Shown piece after piece: positions 1-9,093 of a DNA stretch of 32,346 nt. Below the pieces are notes generated by a model. It saw only the letters and a list, made by a program, of their open reading frames with translations, was not told where the DNA came from and ran no database searches. The position numbers and the translations under genes are program-made. The stretch comes from DAOSEK01 sp035363095. Lineage in GTDB: Archaea; Nanobdellota; Nanobdellia; Woesearchaeales; UBA119. Positions within the stretch are counted from its first letter, which is position 1. Each line of letters begins with the position of its first letter. The stretch covers positions 1 through 32,346 of the forward strand of contig DAOSEK010000011.1 of the NCBI GenBank assembly GCA_035363095.1, given 5' to 3'.

Positions 1-38
1 ATGTGCTTTTTTTCGAGTACTTGGGAGGAGTCATTTTT

Positions 39-1403
39 CTATCGGAGATACTGATAATTATTCATATCAAGGATTGATATTTCTTTTGAATGATCAAAAT
101 CAGGTTTTTTAAATTCCTCTAGGTTTGAAGCCCTTGACACATTATGAACAATCTTTCCTTGACCATTCCAAGATTCGTAGTATGGATTTTTAAGGCTTGT
201 TGTTACGGATTGTTTTTTATAATTGTCCTTTATACCTTTGGATTTTGCTATAGCGTTATATTTAGTTCTTAGGTGTTCTGCGGTTCTATCTAAGACTAAT
301 ATTTTTTCTAAGTATGAACTGATTTTGGGCTCGCCATTTTGTGTTTTAAGTTTGTTTGATTCATCTATTAATAAATCAATTACATAATCTATTAGTCCCA
401 AGTTTTGTTCTTTGTGGGAATTGAAGTATGTTAAGATATTTTTGCATCGAATGTCCCAAAAATGATTTCCTTTAAGATAGGTTATAACGTTATTTTCTTC
501 GTGTTTATATGAGAGTGTTCCATCTAATTTTTTTCCCTTTAATATGTCTAGTATTTCATCTTGGGGTAATTGATTATCTTTTGTTTTAAATTTAATCAAT
601 TTATTGTAAAGCTCTTTTAAGGACAGAATGCTTTTTTGAATGTATGGTGTAAGATTATTTGTTTCAACTAGGGTTTCAATTCTTTTTTCAAGTACTCCAT
701 CATCAATCTCAAAGAAATCTTCTAAAAGATTAGAATTCTTTTTTCCAATTATTGAATCATAATACTTTTTTTCTTTTGTTATAAATTGATCTATTTTATA
801 ATAGGTTTTCAGATCTATAACAACAGATTCTTGCAAGATTGCGGATATAGATTCAAATCTATATAAAAGTGACTTTTGAAATGTACCTAAAATTGTTTCG
901 TTAATTAATCCAAAATTTAAATCAAGGATATCATATCCTTTGGACTCAAGATAACTAACAATGTCACTTTGCTGGGCTTTTAGTGGTAATTTAGTGATCA
1001 GGTCATCTTTTGGCTCAGTGATTTTCACTTCCTCTTTTAATTCAGGGATTTTAGGATTTTTGTCATAATGTTCTATGTTAGATTGAGGCGTTTTTGAATC
1101 CACAGGAACGATGGGTTGTGGTTTTGGACTAGTTTTTGAATCAGGATCAATATCCGGTATCAAAGATTGTTCTTCTAATTTTGATTTGTTAGGATTAAAT
1201 TGATTATTTGCTTTTTTAATCTCTTCAAGAAGTATAGGAAAACTTTTGGCTGCTATGTTTTTTTGCATGCGAACGAATCCTCTCATCAGCTCTCTATTAG
1301 ATTGAATGATTTCATTTTCAAGTTTGTCAAAGTCTATCTCTTTTACTTTAACAATTTTATCATAAAGATCTTGGTTTGTTTGATTACTATTTTGAGTTTC
1401 CAT
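39..1403 (-). CDS. Hypothetical 454-residue protein, unrecognised
   Basis: I do not recognise this protein. It starts at ATG 1403 and ends in TAG. Residues 1-70 look helical and charged. Residues about 70-135 are a Pro/Lys/Asp/Ser-rich linker containing repeated DSKT motifs. Residues about 140-400 look like a mostly helical soluble domain (for example QQSDIVSYLESKGYDILDL), followed by a polar tail with Tyr, Trp and Asn. There is no signal peptide, membrane segment, nucleotide-binding loop or cysteine cluster. The next gene on its strand is the chaperonin, about 700 bp upstream across a repeat-filled gap, so it is probably a separate transcription unit. Coding is supported by the long open frame and ordinary composition. 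Function is unknown. Confidence 0.7.
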   Translation of the reverse strand: METQNSNQTNQDLYDKIVKVKEIDFDKLENEIIQSNRELMRGFVRMQKNIAAKSFPILLEEIKKANNQFNPNKSKLEEQSLIPDIDPDSKTSPKPQPIVPVDSKTPQSNIEHYDKNPKIPELKEEVKITEPKDDLITKLPLKAQQSDIVSYLESKGYDILDLNFGLINETILGTFQKSLLYRFESISAILQESVVIDLKTYYKIDQFITKEKKYYDSIIGKKNSNLLEDFFEIDDGVLEKRIETLVETNNLTPYIQKSILSLKELYNKLIKFKTKDNQLPQDEILDILKGKKLDGTLSYKHEENNVITYLKGNHFWDIRCKNILTYFNSHKEQNLGLIDYVIDLLIDESNKLKTQNGEPKISSYLEKILVLDRTAEHLRTKYNAIAKSKGIKDNYKKQSVTTSLKNPYYESWNGQGKIVHNVSRASNLEEFKKPDFDHSKEISILDMNNYQYLR

Positions 1404-1591
1404 TATTATATCTTGGGAGTTATTCTTTATAAATTTATTTGATTAAATCTGGTAAATTTCACGGAATAATTTAAAGTTGATGAAATGATATAGATTAAGT
1501 ATAGATTAAAAATAGATTTTTTAATTTAATATACTTAGTTAAAAAAAAGCTTATTTGATCTCTTGAATTTGTTATTTTAAATACTTTTATT
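1404..1591. other. AT-rich spacer, nothing recognised
   Basis: First part of a gene-free gap of about 700 bp between the orphan 454-residue gene and the chaperonin gene. I see only A/T-rich sequence that could hold the promoter for the minus-strand gene starting at 1403. The rest of the gap (from 1592) carries the hairpin repeat family. Confidence 0.5.
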
Positions 1592-1622
1592 TGATGAAAT
1601 CCTCGCTCATTTGCATACTTTT
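1592..1622 (+). repeat. Partial module B of the dispersed hairpin repeat
   Basis: The sequence GATGAAATCCTCGCTCATTT followed by GCATACTT matches the left half of module B found at 1771, 6436 and 6695, and inverted at 15019. The right half is missing here. Confidence 0.7.
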
Positions 1623-1692
1623 ATATTTTGATTTATATGATAAGAAATCTGTTAACAAAGAAAAGAAATACAGACTAATAAACTCAAGAAAT

Positions 1693-1953
1693 AATCAACA
1701 ACCTCGCTCTAAAGGGCGAGTTATGTTGGTAATATAAAAGCATGTGCTAAGTTCAGCGGGGTTGTTGATTTTATGAAATCCTCGTTCATTTTGCATACTT
1801 TGGTCTTTCAAGCCAAAGTGAGAATAGACGGATTCATGCAAGGATTAACCTCGACTATCCTAAAGATACCTCGGCATTTATGCTGAGGTTTTTCATTACA
1901 AAAAAGCGTACAAAGTCCTCGTGTTTAAACATAAGGTATCCTTTTCTATTAAT
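1693..1953 (+). repeat. Dispersed hairpin repeat locus 1 (modules A-B-C-D)
   Basis: Four modules lie end to end. A (1693-1770) begins AATCAACAACCTCG, contains a CTCGCTC-TAAA-GGGCGAG hairpin and ends GGGGTTGTTGATT, complementary to its start. B (1773-1838) is bounded by ATGAAATCC and GGATTCAT and holds an ACTTTGG...CCAAAGT hairpin. C (1839-1897) holds CCTCGGCATTTATGCTGAGG preceded by an upstream AACCTCG arm. D (1898-1953) runs from GCGTACAAAGTCCTCGTG to TTTTCTATTAAT; its hairpin is degenerate here but perfect at 17414. There is no coding frame. The same modules recur at six other places in this window. Confidence 0.85.
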
Positions 1954-2100
1954 CATATAATTAAGGTACTTACAATTAAGGTACTTACGCTTAAAGGTTA
2001 TTCATTGTTATTGCAATTATTTACATTTAAAAAAAAAGATTGTCCATAAGGGATTATTTAAAAAAATTAGTATTGAAAAAGAAAGAGCAATCAAAAACAT

Positions 2101-4354
2101 TTAGTAATCGCAATTATTGTTTTTTTCTTTAGATTTAGCTATGATTACATCATCAATCCTAAGTATTGCAATTGCTAGTTCAGTTGCGGAGATGATTGCT
2201 CTGTATTTTAACAGATAAGGCTCAATAATTCCAAGTTCATAAGGTTTTATCAATTCACCATTTTTAATCCCAATCCCATAGCTTTCCTTTAATTTTATAT
2301 TTTCAGTCTTATTTGAAATGATGTTTTGAGTTCCTGAATTGTTAATATTTAATTCGTCTAACTTTTTTTTAAAATAATCAAATTGAAAGCCTGCATTTTC
2401 TGATAATGTTTTAGGGATGGATAAAATTGCATCCGCAAAGGAATTTATGAATATTTGTTGATTTAAAGGGTATTGTTTTGCTTCTTTTGTCAAGGCATCA
2501 TAAAGCAATAGTTCAAATGCACCCGCACCAAGAACTGCTCTATTGTCTTTTAGAAGGGTTATTAGATCACCAATAGCATCATCTAAGGCTCTTATTATCT
2601 CATCAGATATTTGAGAATTTGCTCCTCTGATTATTATTGTTTGTGAACTTTTTTTTGTCCCTTCTAAGAATATAAAGCTTTGATCGTAGATTATTTTTTT
2701 CTCTATTTGTGATGCATGTCCAATGTCTGATTCTTTTATTTCATCAACATTCGATACTATTTTTGCACCAGTACTTTTTGAGATTCTTATTAGGTCTGAA
2801 TAAGGGACTCTTCTTATTGCTGATATTCCTAGTTCTGCCAAGTAGTGTGATAAGAGTTCATCTATTCCTCTTTGACAAAATACTACGTTTGTTCCTAGTT
2901 CTGAGATTTTCAAAGCCATTGTTTTAAGTATTGAATCTTGAGCGTCAATGAATTCTTTTATTTGGTTTGGAGTTGTTATTTGTATTTTTGCATCGATTTC
3001 TGATTCTTTGATTTCTAAGGGAGATTTTATCAGGGCTATTTTTGAATTTTTTATCTGATTAGGGGATGATGAAGATGTAAAATCACTTTCTAAAACTACT
3101 CCATTGAATAAAATGCTGTCTTTGATATTTTCTCCAGGTATAGATATAATTTTTATTAGATGCTTTCCTAAATCTTTATCATCTTTAATTGAGAGAACAC
3201 TATCAACACTTAGTTTTGATAAGAGCTCTTTTGATTTTTCTGCTCCTTTTCCAGTCATTGCAGTTTTTGCGATTTTTGATAAATCAGAGCTAGAAAAAGA
3301 TATATTGAATGCTAAGCAATCACTAGATTTAATCGCTAAATCCAAGGCGTTTTTATATCCGTCTATAATTAGAACAGGATGAATTTTTTGCATAAGCATT
3401 TTTTCTGCGTTTGAGAGAAGTTCTCCTGTTAATATAGCGATTGTTGTGGTTCCATCTCCTATTTCTTTTTCCTGATTTTTAGACATCTCTGCGATCATTC
3501 TCGCTACAGGATGAGCTAGTATCATTTCAGAAAGGATTGTCGCTCCATCGTTAGTAATTATGGTGTTTCCATGCTCGTCTACAATCATTTTATCCATTCC
3601 TTTTGGCCCAAGTGTGGTTTTTAACATTTGGGCAACCAATTTTGCTGCAGAAATGTTATTTCTCTGCGCACTTTGGCCCTGATTACGATTGTAATATTGT
3701 TCAGAATCAAAAGTATTATTGTTTGAAACATAATTATTATCAAGATTTGTATCAACAAGATTATCAACATTGTCATTTAAATTCGTGGCTACATTAGCAT
3801 CAACATTAGTATCAACACTTGTGGCTNNNNNNNNNNNNNNNNNNNNNNNNNNNNNNNNNNNNNNNNNNNNNNNNNNNNNNNNNNNNNNNNNNNNNNNNNN
3901 NNNNNNNNNNNNNNNNNNNNNNNNNNATATTAGTATCTAAATTAGGATGAACATTAGCATTTAAATTGGTGGCTACATTAGTATCAACATTATTATCAAC
4001 ACTTGTGGCTATATTAGTATCTAAATTAGGATGAACATTAGCATTTAAATTGGTGGCTACATTAGCATCAACATTAGTATCAACACTTGTGGCTATATTA
4101 GTGTCTAAATTATCGTTATCATTATTACCACTATTATTAGAGAAGAATTGTTTTGATATTACTTTTTTTGATGATTTTTCTAAACAGGAGAAATTCGGAT
4201 TTTTGAGCGTTTTGTAAAGACCTGAGTTGGGAGTATTTAAGGTTTCGCTCTTTGAGATTTTGCTCTTTGAGGTTTCGCTATTTGAGATTTTGCTCTTTGA
4301 GGTTTCGCACCTTGAGATTTCGCTAATATGAAAATCGTTTTTTGGGTTATTCAT
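2101..4354 (-). CDS. Group II chaperonin (thermosome/TCP-1 family) with long N-terminal extension, interrupted by an assembly gap
   Basis: ATP-driven cytosolic protein-folding subunit. The core starts near 3681 with SAQRNNISAAK and continues TTLGPKGMDKM, NDGATIL, GDGTTT and LGAGAFE, the expected ATPase-domain motifs; it ends near DDVIIAKSKEKNNNCDY without a Gly-Gly-Met tail. A TTG at 3639 lies inside the core helix and is not a plausible start. Reading upstream, the frame stays open through Asn/Thr/Val-rich repeats to the N run. Beyond the run the same repeat continues to ATG 4354 (MNNPKNDFHISEIS). The two sides join in frame if the gap is zero or a multiple of 84 bp, giving at least 717 residues, about 190 of them extension. 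The gene lies 57 bp after hisS and is probably co-transcribed with it. The chaperonin call is firm; the length of the extension is not known. Confidence 0.9.
3787..4112 (-). repeat. 84-bp in-frame tandem repeat in the chaperonin N-terminus, containing a 100-N gap
   Basis: The sequence ATATTAGTATCTAAATTAGG begins units at 3927 and 4011, and a variant begins at 4095: an exact 84-bp period encoding 28 residues (LDTNIATSV, then VATNLNANVHPN). The left edge of the gap ends ACACTTGTGGCT and the right edge begins ATATTAGTATCT. That junction occurs uninterrupted at 4011 and 4095. The gap therefore most likely hides whole repeat units. Confidence 0.9.
4241..4323 (-). repeat. 30-bp in-frame tandem repeat near the chaperonin start
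   Basis: GGTTTCGCTCTTTGAGATTT-like units begin at 4241, 4271 and 4301. On the coding strand they encode a ten-residue motif, SETSKSKISN with variants. This is a second, unrelated repeat array within the same N-terminal extension. Confidence 0.8.
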
Positions 4355-4411
4355 TTTTAATTTATTTTATTATTTTTTGCTATATTTTGCTTGTTTTTAC
4401 TATTTTCTATT

Positions 4412-6220
4412 CTAATCTTTGTTGTAATCTGCTTTGTTTGGGTTTGCTAGTTTCTGCTTTAAGATTTTTATTAATTCATCTTCTTTTATTTTTAGCTGGT
4501 CCCTTTGAGAAATATCTCTTAATATAAATTCTATTTTTGAGTCTTGGGCATCATTTGAGTATTTGTATACCAAGACGAATGGTATTGATGAATTTTGAGC
4601 GTAATCAAGTGTTTTTGAAAGTTTTTTTGGTTTTAGTTCAAACTCTACTTTAAAGCCGAGATCTCTTAGTTGGTTTGCTAGTTTAAATCCAATATCAAGT
4701 TCTGCATTTTCAGGAAATAATATTATTTGTGAGTTTGATGAGTTTTTTGCAAATCCCATTGATTCAAGTATTGTTGTTATTCGTTCTAGTCCAAAAGAAA
4801 ATCCTACTGCTGGAATAATTTCGCCTGTTCCTCGAAATGTTCCTATCATATTGTCATATCTGCCTCCTCCAAGTATTGCAGATTTTATAGTTGATTTGTC
4901 TTTTAGAAATATCTCCATTATTGTTCCGGTATAATAATCAAGCCCTCTGGCGAGTGAAGGCTCAAATCTTAATAATTCATCGCTATCCTTTCCACCCTCT
5001 TTGAAGAATTCTAATATATTTTTTATCTCATCTAATCCCTTGATGATCATTTTATTATCTGGAAATTCTTTTGATATTTGATTAAGTAGCTCTAGATTAG
5101 AAAGAGTTTTGTCTTGTCCTAGTTTGAGCACTAATAGTAGTTTTTGAAGGGCAATTGCTGATATTTGTTTGTTTTTTGAAAGCGAGTTTAATTCCTCTTT
5201 TACTTTGGAGAACCCGATTTTGTCAAGTTTATCAAGTGATATTAGGATAAGGTTTATTGTTTCATTTGATTTTATATCTAAACTATCCAATATTCCATTT
5301 AGGATCTTTCTGTTGTTAATGGATATCTCTATATCCCCTAGTTTTAGTTTTGCAAATGCTCTTTTTGCAAGGGTTATTAATTCAATTTCTGCTATAACCT
5401 CGGAAACTCCAATTATATCTACATCGCACTGGGTGAAAGCTCTATATCTTCCTTGTTTTGGCTGAGTTGGACCGTTTCTAAATACCGTTCCTATGCTATA
5501 TCTTCTAAAAGGATATCTTATATCCTTGTTTGCTCCAACAAATCTTGCTAATGGAACTGTATGATCAAATCTTAATCCTAAATCCCTTTCTCCTTGGTCG
5601 ATTACTTTATAGATTTCTTTTTGAATTTCCTCTCCACCTTTAAAGGTTAAAACATCTATATTTTCAATTTCGGGAGTTTCTAGTGGGACAAATCCAAATT
5701 CTTCAAATACTTCTTGAAGGGTTCTTTTGATTTTCTGCCTAAGTATTGCTTTGTTTGAATACCAATCAGTCATTCCTTTTGCAGGTAGGAGTTTATCTGA
5801 TTGAATTATGTTTTTTGGTTTTGTGATTTCAGACTTATTAGATGGATTGGATGTAGTGCTTGTAGAAAAATGAGTTGAATTGTCAAGAGATTTAGAAGTT
5901 TGAGCAGTAGCTTTAGTAGTAGAAGATTTTGATGAAATACCAGCAGGTGGGTTAATAGATAGGTTTGATACAAGCGAAAGAGTGGAAGAAATAGAAAAAG
6001 TAGAATCAGTGCAAGAAGTAGAATCAGCGCAAGGATTAGAATTAGTAGTAACATTAGGAGATTTAAGGGGTTTGGGAAATTTAGTATACCTAGGAGAACT
6101 AGCAGAGATTAAGTTATCATTAATAATTTTAGTGTTAGTGTTTGCATTACTATTAGTAGTATTTTCCATTTTTTGATTAGGCTTTTTTGCTTTTTTTATC
6201 GATTGGTTAGTAGATTCCAT
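4412..6220 (-). CDS. hisS: Histidyl-tRNA synthetase with about 143-residue low-complexity N-terminal extension
   Basis: Charges tRNA-His with histidine. The class II catalytic core begins near LLPAKGMTDW. It shows motif 2 (VFRNGPTQPKQGRYRAFTQC), the HisRS signature LARGLDYYTGTI, motif 3 (AVGFSFGLERI) and a C-terminal anticodon-binding domain ending LIKILKQKL. The core is of normal size, about 455 residues. It is preceded by about 143 residues rich in Ser, Thr and Asn. I start it at ATG 6220; an in-frame GTG lies at 6229. No in-frame ATG lies between residue about 20 and the catalytic core, so the extension cannot easily be a mis-called start. It is transcribed toward the chaperonin gene, 57 bp away. 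Confidence 0.95.
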   Translation of the reverse strand: MESTNQSIKKAKKPNQKMENTTNSNANTNTKIINDNLISASSPRYTKFPKPLKSPNVTTNSNPCADSTSCTDSTFSISSTLSLVSNLSINPPAGISSKSSTTKATAQTSKSLDNSTHFSTSTTSNPSNKSEITKPKNIIQSDKLLPAKGMTDWYSNKAILRQKIKRTLQEVFEEFGFVPLETPEIENIDVLTFKGGEEIQKEIYKVIDQGERDLGLRFDHTVPLARFVGANKDIRYPFRRYSIGTVFRNGPTQPKQGRYRAFTQCDVDIIGVSEVIAEIELITLAKRAFAKLKLGDIEISINNRKILNGILDSLDIKSNETINLILISLDKLDKIGFSKVKEELNSLSKNKQISAIALQKLLLVLKLGQDKTLSNLELLNQISKEFPDNKMIIKGLDEIKNILEFFKEGGKDSDELLRFEPSLARGLDYYTGTIMEIFLKDKSTIKSAILGGGRYDNMIGTFRGTGEIIPAVGFSFGLERITTILESMGFAKNSSNSQIILFPENAELDIGFKLANQLRDLGFKVEFELKPKKLSKTLDYAQNSSIPFVLVYKYSNDAQDSKIEFILRDISQRDQLKIKEDELIKILKQKLANPNKADYNKD

Positions 6221-6300
6221 TGTGTTCACGCATTGATTGGTTCTTTTTTTATAATTTATTATTTATTCCTATATTTATTCCTAGATTATATGAATTTTAC

Positions 6301-6400
6301 TGTTTAATATCTTAGTGATTGATATGTATTAATTAATAAATTTTGTCGCAATATTTAACTCTATGTTTAATATCTTAGTGATTGATATGTATTAATTAAT
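6301..6400. repeat. 37-bp direct repeat, two copies 63 bp apart
   Basis: TGTTTAATATCTTAGTGATT continuing GATATGTATTAATTAAT occurs at 6301-6337 and again at 6364-6400, identical in both copies. It lies upstream of hisS in the gene-free gap from 6221 to 6830. It is AT-rich with no coding frame. It could be a local duplication or a pair of regulatory boxes. Confidence 0.8.
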
Positions 6401-6435
6401 ATGTGTTAATATCTTTGTTACTAATATATATTTAT

Positions 6436-6565
6436 TGATTTCATGAAATCATCGCTCATTTGTATACTTTAGTTTTTTAATCCAAAGTAAGAATAGACGT
6501 ATTCACATAACGTTTAACCTCGAATATCCTAAAGATACCTCGACATTTATACTGAGGGTTTTCAT
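6436..6565 (+). repeat. Dispersed hairpin repeat locus 2 (modules B-C)
   Basis: Module B starts TTTCATGAAATCATCGCTCA and carries the TCCAAAGTAAGAATAGACG stretch. It is followed by module C with TTTAACCTCGAATATCC, AAAGATACCTCGACATTT and ACTGAGGGTTTTCAT. Order and orientation match the B-C part of locus 1; several pairs in the module C hairpin are degenerate. Confidence 0.8.
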
Positions 6566-6694
6566 AATTTAGGCTTATCAATACTTAGTGAATCTGTAGT
6601 TATTTATAAAAATGTGTTATAAAAATGCTTTATGAAAGGACCTTATAAAAAACCTATTAATTAATGAGTATATACACGAGTTTATAGTTACTTC

Positions 6695-6769
6695 TTGATT
6701 TAGTGAAATCCAGCTCATTTGTATACTTTGGTCTTAAGACTTAACCAAGAAGAGATGGATTCACTTAAT
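6695..6769 (+). repeat. Dispersed hairpin repeat locus 3 (module B alone)
   Basis: TTGATTTAGTGAAATCCAGC continues CTCATTTGTATACTTTGG and ends GATGGATTCACTTAA. The ends are imperfectly complementary (GTGAAATCC/GGATTCAC), and an inner TTGGTCTTAAGACTTAACCAA palindrome-like hairpin is present. Module C is absent, so B can occur independently. Confidence 0.75.
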
Positions 6770-6830
6770 TACACAATGAAGTCATATACCAAGAGGTATT
6801 TATAAAAATCTGGTCTAATAAAATGTTTAT

Positions 6831-7961
6831 CTATAACGCGCCAAAAAGACCTGCAAAAATCACATTTAATAAACTAAATATCAGTGTGAATGATATAAAT
6901 GAAAGCACTGTATATAAAAGAATATATTTTATTGATGAACGTAAATCTCCTTCAGAGATTATTGAGATAAGCATTGCAGCACTGATTGCTGAAAGAATTA
7001 CTGCTCCCCTCATAAAGTTTCCTACTAGAGTTGTATCTACTGTTATATTCAAATTGCTTAAGTTTATAGGCATCCCTTGTATATCTCCTATATTTGCGAA
7101 ACGCTTTGAGATTTTTTCTAATACAATTATTAGATTGTATGCTAAAGTGAAAAGAAGTGGCATGATTACAACTACTATGAATGATATAAATATCATATAT
7201 GCGCTTGATGTTGCCCTGATTTCATCTTTTAGACTTTTTGTTTTTTCAAGGCTTTCTACTACCCTATCTACTATATAAGCCATCTCGCTTCCACTTTTGT
7301 TACTTTCAGATAGAAGGGAAAATGTTCTTAAGAGCTCAGGAGATTTGTATTTTTTTCCAAATGTTAAAAGGCCTTCACTTAAATCTTCACCAACCATTAC
7401 TCTTTTTGCTAAAAGCCTTATCTCATAGCTTAATTCTTTGTATACAGGGTCTATGGCTGCCCAAAGTGATTTTTCAAGTGTAAGGCCGGCTTTTAGGTTT
7501 TGGGAAACTTGCCTTAGGAAATCGGGCAAAACTTTTTCCATTGCAACAGTTCTTTTGTATATGAGGTATTCACAAACTAGATAAAATAACAAAAAAACTA
7601 CTCCTAACGTAGCGATTAAAGCAAGGAAAAGGAAAGCAAATACCTTTAGGAAATTAAGCCAGATTGCAGGGCTTGTAATAATCAATCCAAAGGATTCTAC
7701 AGGACTTAGTTGCCTGCCAATATCGGGAAGCACAACAGCTCCAAGGGTTGGAAAAATGTTGTATACTACATATAATGAGGCAGTGAATAGCGATAATATA
7801 AAGACTAAGGCTATAAATACATAAGGTACGTCGTTAAAACCTGCCTTCATAAAATAATCTCTTAGGTAGGGCCTAATCCTTCCAGGGATTATTACTTTAC
7901 CTACTTCAGCTAGAACTGATAGATTATCTTTACTCTTTGATTGTGTTTGGGTTTGTTTCAT
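6831..7961 (-). CDS. TadC/FlaJ-type type II secretion F-domain membrane protein
   Basis: Inner-membrane platform protein of an archaeal type IV pilus-like or Tad-like system, expected to sit beneath the pilus and couple to the TadA-type ATPase. It has 376 residues. Two membrane segments lie at about 45-70 and 105-135. A cytoplasmic T2SF domain follows (PDFLRQVSQNLKAGLTLEKS, then a second half with LLRTFSLLSESNKSGSEMAY). Further membrane segments lie at about 250-280 and at the C-terminus (LILSLLNVIFAGLFGAL region). Start ATG 7961 overlaps the upstream gene's stop as ATGA, so the two are translationally coupled. It is the longer of two TadC-like partners. Confidence 0.85.
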   Translation of the reverse strand: MKQTQTQSKSKDNLSVLAEVGKVIIPGRIRPYLRDYFMKAGFNDVPYVFIALVFILSLFTASLYVVYNIFPTLGAVVLPDIGRQLSPVESFGLIITSPAIWLNFLKVFAFLFLALIATLGVVFLLFYLVCEYLIYKRTVAMEKVLPDFLRQVSQNLKAGLTLEKSLWAAIDPVYKELSYEIRLLAKRVMVGEDLSEGLLTFGKKYKSPELLRTFSLLSESNKSGSEMAYIVDRVVESLEKTKSLKDEIRATSSAYMIFISFIVVVIMPLLFTLAYNLIIVLEKISKRFANIGDIQGMPINLSNLNITVDTTLVGNFMRGAVILSAISAAMLISIISEGDLRSSIKYILLYTVLSFISFTLIFSLLNVIFAGLFGAL

Positions 7962-8758
7962 ATTGATACCGAAGGTTTTGAATTTTTAGCTGACATTACG
8001 AAAAACATCTGGAATATAAATAGTGCTACAAGTAATATTATGAAAAATATCTGAACAGAGGTTATTTGCATCATTGACAATACAATTATTCCCATGACCA
8101 TTCCTATGGCAGGCATTACACCACCTAAGACTAAATAAAACATCACTATTGCATTTAGTTTTTTTCCATACGCTCTTATTTCGTTTAGTTGTTCTTCTGC
8201 AATTGAATCTAGTATCTGTCTTAAAGAATTTGCTACATTTGCTCCAGTTTTTGTTGCGGTTAATATCTGACTTAGGATTCTGTTAAACTTGTCTGAAGGC
8301 GCATAGTTTCTTGCATCCTCAATTGCCTTTTCTATTGGAACACCTGAAAGGATTGTATTAACTATTTCTTTAAAAAACTGGCTTGATATTCCATAGCTTT
8401 TAGAAGCATCACTTAGTGTTTTAAATAGAGGTTGTCCTGATTCGAGTTTAATTAAAAGATACCTTCCTGCAAACAATACCTCTTTATCAAATTGTTTTTT
8501 TCTTTTAAGTATTAATACCTGCGGATATGAAAGCATATTGAATAATACGAAAGGATAAGCACATGCAAATATTAAAAGTAATAATACAGGATTTGTGATT
8601 AGTCTGAAAGCAAATCCAAAGAACAATGTAACAATTATTGAGAAGAATACAGACATTTTAACGCTTTGTTCAATGTACTTTTCTACAGGTACATCATACT
8701 TAGCTCTTAAAAGGTCTGCTTCGATTTTTTCTTTGTGAAAAAAATTTGGTACTTTCAC
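7958..8758 (-). CDS. TadC/FlaJ-type type II secretion F-domain membrane protein, shorter paralogue
   Basis: Second platform-type protein, 266 residues, starting at GTG 8758 with an AGGTG ribosome binding site about 10 nt upstream. The N-terminal half has paired membrane segments (about 33-75). The central cytoplasmic T2SF domain includes LLIKLESGQPLFKTLSDASK and TATKTGANVANSLRQILDS. Two C-terminal membrane segments follow. It ends in an ATGA overlap with the longer TadC gene. Together they resemble the TadB/TadC-like pairing, which suggests a heteromeric platform; that is inference. The ATPase gene ends about 335 bp upstream. Confidence 0.83.
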   Translation of the reverse strand: MKVPNFFHKEKIEADLLRAKYDVPVEKYIEQSVKMSVFFSIIVTLFFGFAFRLITNPVLLLLIFACAYPFVLFNMLSYPQVLILKRKKQFDKEVLFAGRYLLIKLESGQPLFKTLSDASKSYGISSQFFKEIVNTILSGVPIEKAIEDARNYAPSDKFNRILSQILTATKTGANVANSLRQILDSIAEEQLNEIRAYGKKLNAIVMFYLVLGGVMPAIGMVMGIIVLSMMQITSVQIFFIILLVALFIFQMFFVMSAKNSKPSVSI

Positions 8759-9093
8759 TTTTAAAAAACACCTTTTTAACTTTATTTTATTTTTGTGTTA
8801 TTTTTAGTTTATTTAAATTTCATCTATTTAAATTCCTTGAGTTTAAATAAACCAATAGATCGATCAATATTAAATAAATCTCTTGATAAATGCACTTGAT
8901 ATTTGGCAAACAATTGAAAGATTTGCTTTATAGCAAACCTCTTTTTGTTAATTTTACATTTGTTTCGTTTCTTCGCCTCCTATTGCTTGGATATTTATGA
9001 CGTGGGTCTTAAAACCAAATTGTGCAAAATGATTAAGGATTTCACAAAAACTAGGTAAACTGAAATGATTAGTTTTTTTTCTATTTGTTTTTG
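8759..9093. other. 335-bp spacer inside the secretion cluster
   Basis: AT-rich sequence with no supported gene. It holds an imperfect hairpin at 8919-8940 and TATTTAAAT-like boxes near 8815-8870 that could drive the TadC pair on the minus strand. Confidence 0.5.
8919..8940. terminator. Hairpin downstream of the TadA-type gene, possible terminator or processing site
   Basis: AGATTTGCT, loop TTAT, then AGCAAACCT: nine pairs with one G-T pair. A short T run follows on the plus strand. The nearby genes are on the minus strand, so a terminator role is only possible, not shown. Confidence 0.3.

Noticed and set aside
2101..3639. Chaperonin starting at 3639
   Set aside because: That codon is a TTG inside the conserved helix (SAQRNNISAAKLVAQM); the core and an extension continue upstream in frame.
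5806..6054. Leu-rich minus-strand frame inside the HisS extension
   Set aside because: It is an out-of-phase shadow of the Ser/Thr/Asn-rich HisS N-terminus, without ribosome binding site or family similarity.
6823..7278. Plus-strand frame opposite the TadC gene
   Set aside because: It is antisense to the well-supported T2SF domain gene and has no promoter or ribosome binding site.
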